NCBI GenBank assembly: GCA_024236215.1
Contig: JACKKX010000004.1
Location: 87,392-151,391, forward strand
Direction: 5' to 3'
DNA length: 64,000 nt
From: Novosphingobium sp.
Lineage (GTDB): Bacteria; Pseudomonadota; Alphaproteobacteria; Sphingomonadales; Sphingomonadaceae
The notes below the pieces were generated by a model. That model saw only the letters and a list, made by a program, of their open reading frames with translations. It ran no database searches and was not told the origin of the DNA. Below, in pieces: positions 55,513 to 64,000 of this stretch (its first letter is position 1; each line of letters begins with the position of its first letter). Position numbers and translations under genes: made by a program.

Positions 55513-56319
55513 TCATGCCTTGATCCCGCGCAGGTGCAGCGGCCCGAACACTTCGTCCTGGCGCAGCTCGGCCTTGCCCAGCCGCGCCAGCTCGAGCGCG
55601 GCAACGAAGCTTGAGGCCATGGCCGAACGCCTCAGGCGCGGATCGGCATGCGCGGGCAGGAACTCGCCCAGCTCCATCCAGTCAAGCGTTACGCCCAGCA
55701 TAGAGGACACCCGCGCCAGCGCCGAATCGAGCGTCATCACCATCCGGTCGCGCACCATGTGCACCACCGGCTGGGTGCGCGCCTTGACCTGGCCATAGGC
55801 CTGGACCAGCGCGAACCAGTCACACTGCCACTTGTTCTTGCGATCGACCCGCAGCCCCTCGGGCGCGCCCCGCGCGAACACATCGCGGCCCAGCCGGTCA
55901 CGCCCCATCAACCGCGCGGCAGCATCGCGCATCGCCGCCAGCCGCTGAAGCCGAAGTTGCAGGCGCAGCGCCAGTTCCTCGGCGCTCGGCTCTTCCTGCT
56001 CATCGCGCGGGAGCAGCAGCGCCGATTTGAGGTAGGCCAGCCAGGCTGCCATCACCAGATAGTCCGCCGCCAGCTCGAGCCTCAGCGCCTCGGCGCGCTC
56101 GATATAGGTGAGATACTGGTCAACCAGATCAAGGATCGAGATCCGCCTGAGATCAACCTTTTGCCGCCGCGCCAGATCGAGCAGCAGGTCGAGCGGCCCT
56201 TCCCAGCCGTCGAGTTCGAGGTAGAGCGCGGCATCCTCGCTCGCCGCGGTGCCGATACCCTGCCAATCGTCCTCGGGCAGGGTGATCGCGGGACCGTCGA
56301 TCAGGGTGTCACCGCTCAT
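55513..56319 (-). CDS. scpA: Segregation and condensation protein A
   Basis: Kleisin subunit of SMC-ScpAB; 268 residues. The N-terminal segment LELDGWEGPLDLLLDLARRQ, then KVDLRRISILDLVDQYLTYI and AADYLVMAAWLAYLKSALLL, is highly characteristic. The C-terminal winged-helix part contains SMLGVTLDWMELGEFLP. The start overlaps the nagZ stop by 4 nt. It acts with SMC in chromosome organisation; smc itself is not in the window. Confidence 0.95.
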   Translation of the reverse strand: MSGDTLIDGPAITLPEDDWQGIGTAASEDAALYLELDGWEGPLDLLLDLARRQKVDLRRISILDLVDQYLTYIERAEALRLELAADYLVMAAWLAYLKSALLLPRDEQEEPSAEELALRLQLRLQRLAAMRDAAARLMGRDRLGRDVFARGAPEGLRVDRKNKWQCDWFALVQAYGQVKARTQPVVHMVRDRMVMTLDSALARVSSMLGVTLDWMELGEFLPAHADPRLRRSAMASSFVAALELARLGKAELRQDEVFGPLHLRGIKA

Positions 56320-57329
56320 GCCGCCATCAATCCGAGCAGGGCATCGCGAGCGGCCAGCAGTTCGGCCTGGCGCCCGGCCGCGCCATCGAGCCGGATCGCA
56401 CCCAGCGCCGCTTCAAGCCGCGCGGCACCTGCATCGGTGATATCCGGGCAAAGCGCGGCGATGCCTTCCATGTCTACGATCCGCCCCCAGCAATTGAGCG
56501 CGATATCGCACCCGGCATCGAGCGCGCGCCGCGCCCGCTCGGGAACCGTGCCCGAAAGCGCCTCCATGTCGAGATCATCGGTCAGCAGCAGCCCGCCAAA
56601 GCCGATCCGCTTGCGGATGATCTCCTCCACCACGAAGGGCGATTGGGTGGCCGGATTCCGATCGTCCCAGGCAGTGAAACGGATATGGCCGGTCATCGCG
56701 ATCGGAGCATCGGCCAGCGCCCGGAACGGAGCGATATCGCGTTCAAGCTCGGCATCGCTGGCGGTAACAGTGGGCAGTTCCTTGTGGCTGTCCGCTCCCG
56801 CGCGGCCGTGGCCGGGCATATGCTTGATCGTGCCCAGCACTCCCGCCCGGGCCAGCCCGTCGAGCACCGCGCGGCCCAGCGCGGCAACCCGCAGCGGCTC
56901 ATGTCCCAGCGCCCGGTCACCGATCACGTCGTGCGCGCCTGCCTGCCGCACGTCGAGCACGGGCGCATGGGTGCACGTGATCCCCGCTTCGGTCAGATCG
57001 TGGCCCATCGCCTCGTAATTGAGCCGCGCCGCCTCGATCGCGCTGGCCGGGGCCAGATCGTAGAGCCGGTCAAAAGCGGCGCCCGCCGGCCACTTCGCCC
57101 AGACCGGCGGCTGCATCCGCGCCACCCGTCCGCCCTCCTGGTCGATCGAGATCAGCAGCCGGTCGCGCCCGTGAATTTCGCGCAGCGATTCGGTCAGCGC
57201 GCGCAGCTGCTCGCGGCTTTCGACATTGCGTCCGAACAGGATGTAGCCCGCCGGATCGGCGGCGCGGAAAAAAGCGCGCTCCTCTGCGCCCAGCACGGTT
57301 CCGGAAAGGCCGAAGATCGCGGGAATCAT
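56316..57329 (-). CDS. nagZ: Beta-N-acetylhexosaminidase
   Basis: Family GH3 glucosaminidase of 337 residues that releases GlcNAc from anhydro-muropeptides in cell-wall recycling. The N-terminal GYILFGRNVESREQL and the catalytic-loop KHMPGHGRAGADSHKELPTV with the NagZ Asp-His dyad are intact. SIDQEGGRVARM and LLTDDLDMEALSG (nucleophile Asp) follow the GH3 pattern. It is part of the argS-SPOR-nagZ-scpAB-tatABC series conserved in alphaproteobacteria. Confidence 0.96.
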   Translation of the reverse strand: MIPAIFGLSGTVLGAEERAFFRAADPAGYILFGRNVESREQLRALTESLREIHGRDRLLISIDQEGGRVARMQPPVWAKWPAGAAFDRLYDLAPASAIEAARLNYEAMGHDLTEAGITCTHAPVLDVRQAGAHDVIGDRALGHEPLRVAALGRAVLDGLARAGVLGTIKHMPGHGRAGADSHKELPTVTASDAELERDIAPFRALADAPIAMTGHIRFTAWDDRNPATQSPFVVEEIIRKRIGFGGLLLTDDLDMEALSGTVPERARRALDAGCDIALNCWGRIVDMEGIAALCPDITDAGAARLEAALGAIRLDGAAGRQAELLAARDALLGLMAA

Positions 57330-57399
57330 AAGCTACAACGTCGCAGCAACGCGCCGCCAGCGCAAGCGCGCGCGCCGGTGCGAATGTGGATTGCGGGGA

Positions 57400-58122
57400 C
57401 TACTTCACCTGGCAGGAAATGCCCGCACCCTTGAGCTTGCCGCACAGCGCGCTGGCCGCACCGGCATCGCTCGCCACCGCCTGAAGCCGATAGACCGTGC
57501 CGATATCGGCCTGACCCGCAACGACCCGGTGTGCCACGCCCGAAAGCGCCCCGCCCGACTGGCCGACCAGCTTGTTCCACCCGGCCTCGGCCGCCACCTG
57601 CGAGGAGAAGGCGCCGACCTGAACCCCGACACCGCCCGCCGGAGCGGCGTGGGCCGCCGCGCCCGGTGCGGGCGAAGCGGATGCGGCGGAAGCCGGCGGG
57701 GTGCCGTCGTCCAAGCGCGCCGGACGGTTCTGCCCTTCGGAGACCGCAAAGCTCGAATCCCCGGTGCCGTCGAAGGTCTTGCCGCCGGGATCCTTGGGCA
57801 CTTCCTTGTAGGGGCCTTCGGGGGCTGGAATAGTCGAACCGTCGGCAACCAGCGCCGGATCGGGGCCGCGGTGGGTGAACTTGTAGATCCCGAACACGAT
57901 CGCCGCGAGCAGCGCCACGGCGGCCACGAACATCAACAGCATCCGCCCGGTATCGCTGCCCCCGTAGCCCTCATATTCCTCTTCATCTTCGGACGATTCG
58001 AGCCAGGGAAGGCGCTCATCCTCATCATCGAGTTCGAGCTGCTCGGTTTCCAGCGGCTCGTCGTCGTGGCTGTCCCAATCCTCGCCGGACTGGTCCTCAC
58101 GGTCGTGGTCGCTGCCGATCAT
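57400..58122 (-). CDS. SPOR domain membrane protein
   Basis: A 240-residue bitopic protein. The cytoplasmic N-terminus of about 60 residues is very acidic (runs such as ELDDEDERLP and ESSEDEEEYEGY). One membrane helix follows (MLLMFVAAVALLAAIVFGIY), then a Pro/Ala-rich linker. A SPOR domain occupies the last 75 residues, from VQVGAFSSQVAAEAGWNKLV to the C-terminal GAGISCQVK, and probably binds septal glycan. The ATG at 58122 has a GAGGAG ribosome binding site at 8 nt; a GTG two codons earlier overlaps the argS stop. It is conserved between argS and nagZ in this group. Confidence 0.9.
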   Translation of the reverse strand: MIGSDHDREDQSGEDWDSHDDEPLETEQLELDDEDERLPWLESSEDEEEYEGYGGSDTGRMLLMFVAAVALLAAIVFGIYKFTHRGPDPALVADGSTIPAPEGPYKEVPKDPGGKTFDGTGDSSFAVSEGQNRPARLDDGTPPASAASASPAPGAAAHAAPAGGVGVQVGAFSSQVAAEAGWNKLVGQSGGALSGVAHRVVAGQADIGTVYRLQAVASDAGAASALCGKLKGAGISCQVK

Positions 58123-58124
58123 CG

Positions 58125-59870
58125 TCACATCTCCTCAACCGCCTCGACGCCCAGCAGCGCGAGGCCATTGCTGACAAGTTGCCCGATTTGGCTGGCAAGA
58201 TAAAGCCTTGCTGCGGTCAGTTTACCATCTTGTGCCACGATGAAGCGCTTTTCGGGGCGGTCGTTGCCCAGGTTCCAGTAGGCATGGAAGGCCGCCGCAA
58301 GGTCGTGCAGGAAGAATGCCACCCGGTGCGGCTCGCGCGCGGCAGCAGCCGCCTCGACCAGACGCGGGAACTGCGCGGCAAGCTTGACCAGCGCCAGCTC
58401 TTCCTCGCCCAGCAGATCGAGATCGTCCGGCGCGGGAGCGAAGCCTTCCGCCGCCGCCTTGCGCAGGGTCGAGCGGATCCGGGCATGGGCATATTGCACG
58501 TAAAACACCGGGTTGTCCTTCGAGGCTTCGACCACCTTGTCGAAATCAAAGTCCATCTGCGCTTCGGGCTTGCGGGTCAGCATGGTGAAGCGGACCACGT
58601 CCTTGCCGACCATTTCGACCACATCGGCGAGCGTGACGAAATTGCCCGCCCGTTTCGACATCTTGAACGGCTGGCCGCCCTTCATCAGCTGGACCATCTG
58701 CACCAGCTTGACCTCAAAGGGCTTGGGCGCCTTGCCCTCGGCGCCAGTCATCGCCGCCACGGCGGCCTTGATCCGCTTGACCGTCCCGGCATGGTCGGCG
58801 CCCCAGATATCGACCAGCGCATCGGCGCTGGCCGCCTTCTGGAAGTGATAGGCAAGGTCCGCGCCGAAATAGGTCCACGAACCGTCGCTCTTGCGGATCG
58901 GACGGTCCTGATCGTCACCAAAGCGGGTCGAGCGGAACAGCGGAAGCTCTACCGGCTCCCAGTCCTCCACCGCCTTGCCCTTGGGCGCCTCAAGCTGCCC
59001 GTCATAGACCAGATCGTGCGTGCGCAGCCACTTTTCCGCCTGTTCCGGCTTGCCCGCCGCCTGCAATTCGGCCTCGGACGAGAACAGGTCGTGATGGATC
59101 CCCAGCAGCGCGAGATCGTCCTTGATCTGATCGAGCATCGCGGAAACCGCGCGGGCGCGGAACGGCGCCAGCCACTCGCGTTCGGGCGCAGTAACGAACC
59201 TGTCGCCGAACTCCTGCGCCAGCGCCTGTCCGACCGGAACCAGATAGTCGCCGGGATAGAGCCCTTCAGGAATCTCAACGGTTTCGCCCAGCGCCTCGCG
59301 GTAGCGCAGGTGCGCCGAGCGGGCGAGAACATCGACCTGCCCGCCCGCATCGTTGACGTAGTATTCGCGGATCACCTTGTGTCCGGAAAATTCGAGCAGG
59401 CTGGCCAGCGCGTCGCCCACCACCGCGCCGCGGCAGTGGCCCATGTGCATCGGCCCGGTCGGGTTGGCCGAGACGTATTCGACGTTGACCACCGAGCCGC
59501 CGCCCATCGCCGAGCGGCCATAGTCCGCCCCCAGTGCAGCGATCGCGCGCAGCTCCGCCAGCCACACCGCAGGATGAAGGCGCAGGTTGATGAAGCCGGG
59601 CCCGGCGATCTCGGCGGCGGTTACCGCGTCCAGCCTGTTCAGCTCGCCCACCAAAGCCTCGGCCAGGGCGCGCGGGTTCATTCCCGCGCCCTTGGCCAGC
59701 ACCATCGCCGCATTGGTGGCCAGATCGCCGTGCGCGGGATCGCGCGGCGGCTCCAGCGTAACGGCTGCGCGATTCAGCCCGGCGGGAATGGTTCCGGCCG
59801 CTTCGAGCGCATCGAGCGCGGTGTGGACATGGCCGGCGAAAGCGGCGTGGATCGTGGCGATCTGGGTCAT
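58125..59870 (-). CDS. argS: Arginyl-tRNA synthetase
   Basis: Class I synthetase of 581 residues. The HIGH motif appears as ANPTGPMHMGHCRGAVVG, and the KMSK motif as FKMSKRAGNFVTLADVV. The N-terminal Add-1 domain (TLEPPRDPAHGDLATNAAMV) recognises the tRNA D-loop, and the C-terminal DALR anticodon-binding domain ends the protein. ATG 59870 gives the family length; the frame upstream is open but unrelated. It is the first gene of the SPOR-nagZ-scp-tat series. Confidence 0.97.
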   Translation of the reverse strand: MTQIATIHAAFAGHVHTALDALEAAGTIPAGLNRAAVTLEPPRDPAHGDLATNAAMVLAKGAGMNPRALAEALVGELNRLDAVTAAEIAGPGFINLRLHPAVWLAELRAIAALGADYGRSAMGGGSVVNVEYVSANPTGPMHMGHCRGAVVGDALASLLEFSGHKVIREYYVNDAGGQVDVLARSAHLRYREALGETVEIPEGLYPGDYLVPVGQALAQEFGDRFVTAPEREWLAPFRARAVSAMLDQIKDDLALLGIHHDLFSSEAELQAAGKPEQAEKWLRTHDLVYDGQLEAPKGKAVEDWEPVELPLFRSTRFGDDQDRPIRKSDGSWTYFGADLAYHFQKAASADALVDIWGADHAGTVKRIKAAVAAMTGAEGKAPKPFEVKLVQMVQLMKGGQPFKMSKRAGNFVTLADVVEMVGKDVVRFTMLTRKPEAQMDFDFDKVVEASKDNPVFYVQYAHARIRSTLRKAAAEGFAPAPDDLDLLGEEELALVKLAAQFPRLVEAAAAAREPHRVAFFLHDLAAAFHAYWNLGNDRPEKRFIVAQDGKLTAARLYLASQIGQLVSNGLALLGVEAVEEM

Positions 59871-59985
59871 GGCGGGGCGGTTAGCCTGTTTGCACGAATA
59901 AGGAAATCCTCCCGCGCGGGGCAGGAGGAAGCACGGCCGTGCCGTGCAGCGGGTCGGCAAGCTCACCCCTATGCGGGGCGAGCCA

Positions 59986-60648
59986 TCATCGCGTGGCGTT
60001 GTAGTTGAGCTGCTGCTGATCCAGCTGGAAGCCCACCAGCACGTCGAAGGTGGCGCGCTTGATCGCGGCCTTGACCTCGGGCAGCGCGAGCGGATCGACC
60101 GCGGCATCGGCATCGCCGCCGCGGCGTTTGCGGGTGATCCGCTGGCGGATGTCGGCGGGCAGGCTGGCCTCGGCCTTGTCGACATAGGCCGAACCGGTGC
60201 CGCTGGCCGAGGCACGTTCCTGGCCGTCGGCAAAGGTCAGCGTGACGGAGCCGTTGCGCTTGGCCACCACCGCACTGCCGCCGCGCAGCACGGTGACGAA
60301 ATAGGGCAGCGTGACGGTGCGGACACCGCGCGTATCGGTGCGGCGAGCGTTCACCTCGAACGAGAGGGTGGTATAGACCTTGGCGCCGGTATCGTTGCAC
60401 TGGCTGCGCACCTTGGTCATCGAAGCAACCAGGTCGACATTGCCAGCAGTGGTATCGCCGGGAGTGCGGAACACCGTGATATCGCCGGTGTAATCGGGAA
60501 TGCCCACCGCCGGGCAGGCGCTGCGCACTGCGGTGATGCCCACGCCTTCATCGACAACGATATCGCCCTTGCTGCGGCAGCCTTCGAGCGCGCCGACGAG
60601 CGCCAGGGCGAGAAGCGGGGCGGAAAGCAGACGAATTCGAGCAGTCAT
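59986..60648 (-). CDS. Sphingomonad-type lipoprotein, unknown function
   Basis: A 220-residue predicted lipoprotein. MTARIRLLSAPLLALALVGA leads to the lipobox LEGC, so the acylated Cys is at about residue 24. The mature part is rich in beta-like sequence (GDITVFRTPGDTTAGNVDLV and LSFEVNARRTDTRGVRTVTL) and has Cys in RSACPAVG and RSQCNDTG that may pair. The C-terminal RKRRGGDADAAVDPLALPEV stretch is less ordered. I do not recognise a characterised family. An AAGGA ribosome binding site precedes the chosen ATG. It is divergent from ispH. Confidence 0.75.
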   Translation of the reverse strand: MTARIRLLSAPLLALALVGALEGCRSKGDIVVDEGVGITAVRSACPAVGIPDYTGDITVFRTPGDTTAGNVDLVASMTKVRSQCNDTGAKVYTTLSFEVNARRTDTRGVRTVTLPYFVTVLRGGSAVVAKRNGSVTLTFADGQERASASGTGSAYVDKAEASLPADIRQRITRKRRGGDADAAVDPLALPEVKAAIKRATFDVLVGFQLDQQQLNYNATR

Positions 60649-60718
60649 CGGGGCATCCTTGGGATTCACAGATTGCATGCCCTAGCGGCGCGCGGGGCAA
60701 AGCGCTAGGGGGGCCGAG

Positions 60719-61687
60719 ATGAACGCGAGCTTTAGCGACACCGAAAAGCCTGCCCTGCGCCTGCTGCTGGCCGCCCCGCGCGGATTTTGCGCGGGGGTGG
60801 ACCGCGCGATCGAGATAGTCGAGCGCGCGCTGAAACGCTATGGCGCGCCGGTCTATGTCCGCCATGAGATCGTCCACAACCGCTTCGTGGTCGATGGGCT
60901 CAAGGCCAAGGGTGCGATATTCGTCGAGGAACTCGACGAGGTTCCGGGCGGCGTTCCGGTGGTATTCAGCGCCCACGGTGTGCCCAAGACGGTGCCTGCG
61001 GCGGCCAGCGAGCGCGGGCTTGACTGGCTCGATGCCACCTGCCCGCTGGTTTCCAAGGTGCACCGCCAGGCCGAACGCCAGATCGAGGGCGGACGGCATA
61101 TCGTGTTCATCGGCCACAAGGGCCATCCCGAGGTGATCGGCACCCTGGGGCAGGTGCCCGAGGGAACGATCACTTTGGTCGAGACCGAAGCCGATGTCGC
61201 CGCGCTCGATTTCGCGGCCGATGCGCCGCTCGCCTTCCTGACCCAGACCACGCTTTCGGTTGACGATACCGCCGCGATCGTGCGGGCGCTGCGCGCGCGC
61301 TTTCCGCAGATCGTTGGCCCCAAGGCGGAAGACATCTGCTATGCCACCTCCAACCGTCAGGCGGCGGTCAAGACCCTGGCCCCGCAGTGCCAGCTGGTGC
61401 TGGTGATCGGCGCGCCCAACAGCTCCAACTCGCTGCGCCTTGTCGAGGTTGCCGAACGTTGCGGCGCATCGGCACGGCTGGTGCAACGCGGCGCCGACAT
61501 TGCCCCGGAATGGTTCGATGGGGTCGAGACGATGGGCCTGACCGCCGGAGCCTCCGCTCCCGAGGAGCTGGTGCGCGAGGTGATCGAGCGGATTGCCGAA
61601 TTCCGTGCGGTTTCGGTCGAACAGGTGGTGACCGCCGAGGAGAAGATGGTGTTCAAACTGCCCAAGCAGCTCGAAGGCGCGGGCTAG
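60719..61687 (+). CDS. ispH: 4-hydroxy-3-methylbut-2-enyl diphosphate reductase
   Basis: Last enzyme of the MEP isoprenoid pathway, a [4Fe-4S] protein of 322 residues giving IPP and DMAPP. The three cluster cysteines are in [31 protein letters not shown] and [23 protein letters not shown] and [16 protein letters not shown] contain the conserved substrate ligands. It is followed after 3 nt by thrB and then rnhA, a common alphaproteobacterial order. Confidence 0.97.
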   Translation: MNASFSDTEKPALRLLLAAPRGFCAGVDRAIEIVERALKRYGAPVYVRHEIVHNRFVVDGLKAKGAIFVEELDEVPGGVPVVFSAHGVPKTVPAAASERGLDWLDATCPLVSKVHRQAERQIEGGRHIVFIGHKGHPEVIGTLGQVPEGTITLVETEADVAALDFAADAPLAFLTQTTLSVDDTAAIVRALRARFPQIVGPKAEDICYATSNRQAAVKTLAPQCQLVLVIGAPNSSNSLRLVEVAERCGASARLVQRGADIAPEWFDGVETMGLTAGASAPEELVREVIERIAEFRAVSVEQVVTAEEKMVFKLPKQLEGAG

Positions 61688-61690
61688 GCC

Positions 61691-62674
61691 ATGGCGGTCT
61701 ATACCCAGCTCGGCGCCGAGGTGCTGGCCGCGCTGATCGGCGAATACGATGTCGGCGTTCTGGTCAGCGCCAAGGGCATCGCCGAAGGGGTTTCCAACTC
61801 CAACTGGCTGATCGAGACTACCGGCAAGCACGGGGAGGGCGCGCGCTTCATCCTGACGATGTACGAATTCCGCATCGACATCGCGGACCTGCCGTTCTTT
61901 CTCTCGCTGCTCGATCACCTTGCCGCCGGGGGATGCGCGGTGCCGCGAACGATCCACGATCGCAGCGGCGCGCTCTATCGCCAGCTGGGTGACAAGGCGG
62001 TGGCCCTGATCGAATTCCTGCCCGGCGTCTCGCTCAGCGAGCCTACGGCGGCCCAGGCCCGCGCAGTTGGGGCAGCTTTGGCGGAAATGCACCTGGCCTC
62101 GGCCGATTTTCCCGCAGCCCGTGCCAATGCGATGGGTCTGGCCGAATGGCAGCGTCTGGTTGAGGGCTGCGGGCACGACGGGCTGATGGCGATCGATCCG
62201 GACCTGGCAGACCGGGTCGAACGCGAACTGCCGCTGCTCGCCGCCGCTTGGCCGACTGACCTGCCGCAAGGCGTGATCCACGCCGATTTGTTTCCCGACA
62301 ACGTGCTGGTGCTGGGCGACAAGGTCACCGGGCTGATCGACTTCTATTTCGCCTGCACCGATCTTCTCGCCTACGATGTCGCGGTGACCCACGCGGCATG
62401 GTGCTTCGGTGGCGCCGGGCGCGATTTCGATCCGGCGATCTCCGCCGCGCTGCTGGCCGGATATGAAAGCGTCCGCCCGCTCTCGCCTGAGGAGCGCGCC
62501 GCCCTGCCCGTGCTGGCGCGCGGCGCGGCACTGCGCTTTACCATGAGCCGGGCTTGGGACTGGCTCAACACGCCCGCCGATGCGCTGGTGGTCAAGAAGG
62601 ACCCGATGGCCTTTGCCCGGCGGCTGGAATTCTACGCCGATCCGGCCAATGCTGCGGTGTTCGATCCGGCGTGA
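61691..62674 (+). CDS. thrB: Homoserine kinase, aminoglycoside-kinase fold
   Basis: Phosphorylates homoserine for threonine synthesis; 327 residues. This is the APH-like form found in alphaproteobacteria, not the GHMP kinase of E. coli. The catalytic loop is [17 protein letters not shown], with the metal-binding [17 protein letters not shown] following. [11 protein letters not shown] near the N-terminus and the [15 protein letters not shown] segment match the family. The stop overlaps the rnhA start by 4 nt (GTGA). Confidence 0.95.
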   Translation: MAVYTQLGAEVLAALIGEYDVGVLVSAKGIAEGVSNSNWLIETTGKHGEGARFILTMYEFRIDIADLPFFLSLLDHLAAGGCAVPRTIHDRSGALYRQLGDKAVALIEFLPGVSLSEPTAAQARAVGAALAEMHLASADFPAARANAMGLAEWQRLVEGCGHDGLMAIDPDLADRVERELPLLAAAWPTDLPQGVIHADLFPDNVLVLGDKVTGLIDFYFACTDLLAYDVAVTHAAWCFGGAGRDFDPAISAALLAGYESVRPLSPEERAALPVLARGAALRFTMSRAWDWLNTPADALVVKKDPMAFARRLEFYADPANAAVFDPA

Positions 62675-63108
62675 AGCGGGTCGAGATCTTCACCGACGGT
62701 GCCTGCAAGGGCAACCCCGGCCCCGGCGGCTGGGGGGTGGTACTGCGCATGGGGCACCATGAAAAGGAACTGGCCGGCAACGAAGCGGCCACCACCAACA
62801 ACCGCATGGAACTGACCGCCGCGATCCGCGCGCTCGAGGCGCTGACCCAGCCGTGCGAAGTGCGCCTCCACACCGACAGCCGCTATGTGATCGACGGGAT
62901 CACCGGGTGGATCTTCGGCTGGCAGAAGAACGGCTGGAAGAACGCCCAAAAGAAGCCGGTACTCAACGCCGACTTGTGGCAGGAGCTTCACGCCGCAACC
63001 CGCCGCCACAAGATCGAGTGGATCTGGATCAAGGGCCACGACGGCCATCCCGAAAACGAACGCGCCGACCGCCTCGCCAGCGATGCGGCGCTGAGCGTTT
63101 CCGAGTAG
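62671..63108 (+). CDS. rnhA: Ribonuclease HI
   Basis: Degrades RNA in RNA-DNA hybrids; 145 residues. Active-site residues are Asp in [16 protein letters not shown], Glu in [13 protein letters not shown], Asp in [11 protein letters not shown] and the final His/Asp in [15 protein letters not shown]. The basic-protrusion region is [16 protein letters not shown]. The GTG start at 62671 is supported by overlap with the thrB stop. Confidence 0.97.
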   Translation: MKRVEIFTDGACKGNPGPGGWGVVLRMGHHEKELAGNEAATTNNRMELTAAIRALEALTQPCEVRLHTDSRYVIDGITGWIFGWQKNGWKNAQKKPVLNADLWQELHAATRRHKIEWIWIKGHDGHPENERADRLASDAALSVSE

Positions 63109-63120
63109 GAAAGAGCAGCC

Positions 63121-63297
63121 TTAGCTGTTGTCTTCGACCGGCGCGTCGGGGCCGTTCTTCTTGATCGAATCGATCGCGTTCTGCGCACTGGCCTTGCTCG
63201 AATAGCCCTCGGTCGAGAACATGATTTCCGAGTTGTACTTGAAGCGGACCCGGAACTCGCCGGCCTTGTCCTTGTAGATTTCAAACTTGTGAGCCAT
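63121..63297 (-). CDS. YegP/DUF1508 family small protein
   Basis: A 58-residue protein containing a single DUF1508 unit: FEIYKDKAGEFRVRFKYNSE, then GYSSKASAQNAIDSIKKN. E. coli YegP has two such units. The function is unknown. ATG 63297 was chosen as the family start (MAHKFEIYKD). It is convergent with rnhA, 12 nt away. Confidence 0.9.
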   Translation of the reverse strand: MAHKFEIYKDKAGEFRVRFKYNSEIMFSTEGYSSKASAQNAIDSIKKNGPDAPVEDNS

Positions 63298-63359
63298 CGC
63301 AGTCCTCCATGAATGTGCGACCAGGACGGGTGACAACCTAACCGCGGTTTCGGGATTCG

Positions 63360-64000
63360 CTAGCGAAATCGGCTGACCCCGAACGGCGCCGGATCGATGG
63401 CACCGGCGGCGCCGCCAAGCAGCAAGCCCACGGCCAGATCGGCGGCGGCGGGTGCGGTCTGGATGCCGAACCCGCCCTGCCCGGCAAACCAGAAGAAGCC
63501 CGGCGCCTCCGGTTCAAATCCATAGGCCGGCAAGCGATCGGGCGAAAACGTGCGCAGCCCCGCCCACTTGTGCTCAAGCGCCGCAACCTTCCAGTCAACC
63601 ACACCCTCAAGCCGGTCGAGCGCGATTGCCACATCCAGTTCCTCGGGCGCGGCATCGCAGGGCGGAGTGGGAATCTCATCGTGCGGGCTGAGCCACAGCT
63701 TGCCGGATTCGGGTCGAAAATAGAACGAGCCATCGAGCCCCAGAACCAGCGGCAGGTCGCCCCGGACGGGCCGATCGAGCCGGAGTTGCAGCATGGTCCT
63801 GCGCAGCGGCTGGAACCCCAGTGGCCGCACCCCCGCGCGCTGCGCAACCTCATCCACCCAGGCCCCGGCGGCATTGACCAGCACCCCGGCGCGGACCTGG
63901 TGCCCGTCCGCACTCTCGATCAGCCAGTCGCTCCCGGCGCGAACCGCGCGTTCAAGCCGCGCCCGGCAGCGCAGCTCCGCCCCGCCTCGCCGGGCCTCGC
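63360..64000 (-). CDS. FAD-dependent oxidoreductase (DAO family), 5' end outside window
   Basis: C-terminal 212 residues of a D-amino acid oxidase/glycine oxidase-like flavoprotein. The reading frame is open to the window edge, so the FAD-binding N-terminus lies beyond base 64000. The visible part has VLVNAAGAWVDEVAQRAG, the FAD/substrate region LGLDGSFYFRPESGKLWLS and the closing GQGGFGIQTAPAAADLAVGL segment typical of the family. The substrate cannot be told. Confidence 0.88.
   Translation of the reverse strand, partial: EARRGGAELRCRARLERAVRAGSDWLIESADGHQVRAGVLVNAAGAWVDEVAQRAGVRPLGFQPLRRTMLQLRLDRPVRGDLPLVLGLDGSFYFRPESGKLWLSPHDEIPTPPCDAAPEELDVAIALDRLEGVVDWKVAALEHKWAGLRTFSPDRLPAYGFEPEAPGFFWFAGQGGFGIQTAPAAADLAVGLLLGGAAGAIDPAPFGVSRFR

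Overview
The window is 64 kb of GC-rich alphaproteobacterial chromosome. Gene content and order point to the order Sphingomonadales (Sphingomonadaceae or Erythrobacteraceae): a complete dcw cell-wall/division cluster, argS-SPOR-nagZ-scpAB-tatABC, ispH-thrB-rnhA, obgE-proB, a PII/glutamine synthetase pair, a Bpt/Ate-type aminoacyl-transferase and several sphingomonad-type hypothetical proteins. This placement is inference from protein families and synteny; no rRNA is present to confirm it. Almost all of the sequence is coding and most genes lie in tightly overlapping operons. ORFs covering the opposite strand of these genes are GC-driven shadows and are omitted.

Layout. 1-5756 (+): the end of a cystathionine beta-lyase-type gene, a MscS channel, then an assimilatory sulfate reduction module (cobA/SUMT, DUF2849, siroheme sulfite reductase cysI, DUF934, cysH). 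5757-8889 (-): obgE, proB and an NDUFA9-like epimerase. 8963-9183: a long imperfect palindrome abutting tRNA-Ala(CGC). 9284-12344 (-): lipoprotein, Bax-inhibitor-like protein, proC, YbjN-like protein. 12479-33072 (-): a TPR/SPOR protein and the dcw cluster, transcribed mraZ-rsmH-ftsL-ftsI-murE-murF-mraY-murD-ftsW-murG-murC-murB-ddl-ftsQ-ftsA-ftsZ; 13 of its 15 junctions overlap by 1 or 4 nt. 33414-35914 (-): two membrane-anchored unknowns, a cysteine synthase and a ferredoxin. 36000-41845: DNA glycosylase, SDR with a palindromic operator candidate, phhB, ccmAB, an inverted-repeat element, map, leucyl aminopeptidase and a truncated SH3 protein. 41918-47036 (+): argC, glnB-glnA with a sigma-54-type promoter, a phage-type lysozyme, an aldehyde dehydrogenase.

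47037-47845 is the only clearly accessory stretch. It holds a frameshifted IS110-type transposase fragment, a sequence resembling those linked to REP-associated transposases, and a second copy of the last codons of the neighbouring transferase gene. From 47846 come the bpt/ate-like transferase and ilvA (-), a secreted DUF4402 protein, a beta-hydroxyacid dehydrogenase and an amidohydrolase (+), then tatCBA, scpBA, nagZ, SPOR protein, argS and a lipoprotein (all -), ispH-thrB-rnhA (+), a YegP-like protein (-) and a partial FAD oxidoreductase (-).

I found no defence system, biosynthetic cluster, prophage or CRISPR array, and no convincing previously undescribed multi-gene system. The observations most worth following are two structured intergenic repeat elements (8963-9105 and 39041-39180), the IS110 scar with a duplicated gene tail, the divergent nucleotide-binding motifs of FtsA, a TPR/SPOR protein next to ftsZ, the two unknown membrane genes upstream of dcw, the perfect operator palindrome before the SDR gene, and the two DUF proteins inside the sulfite reduction operon.
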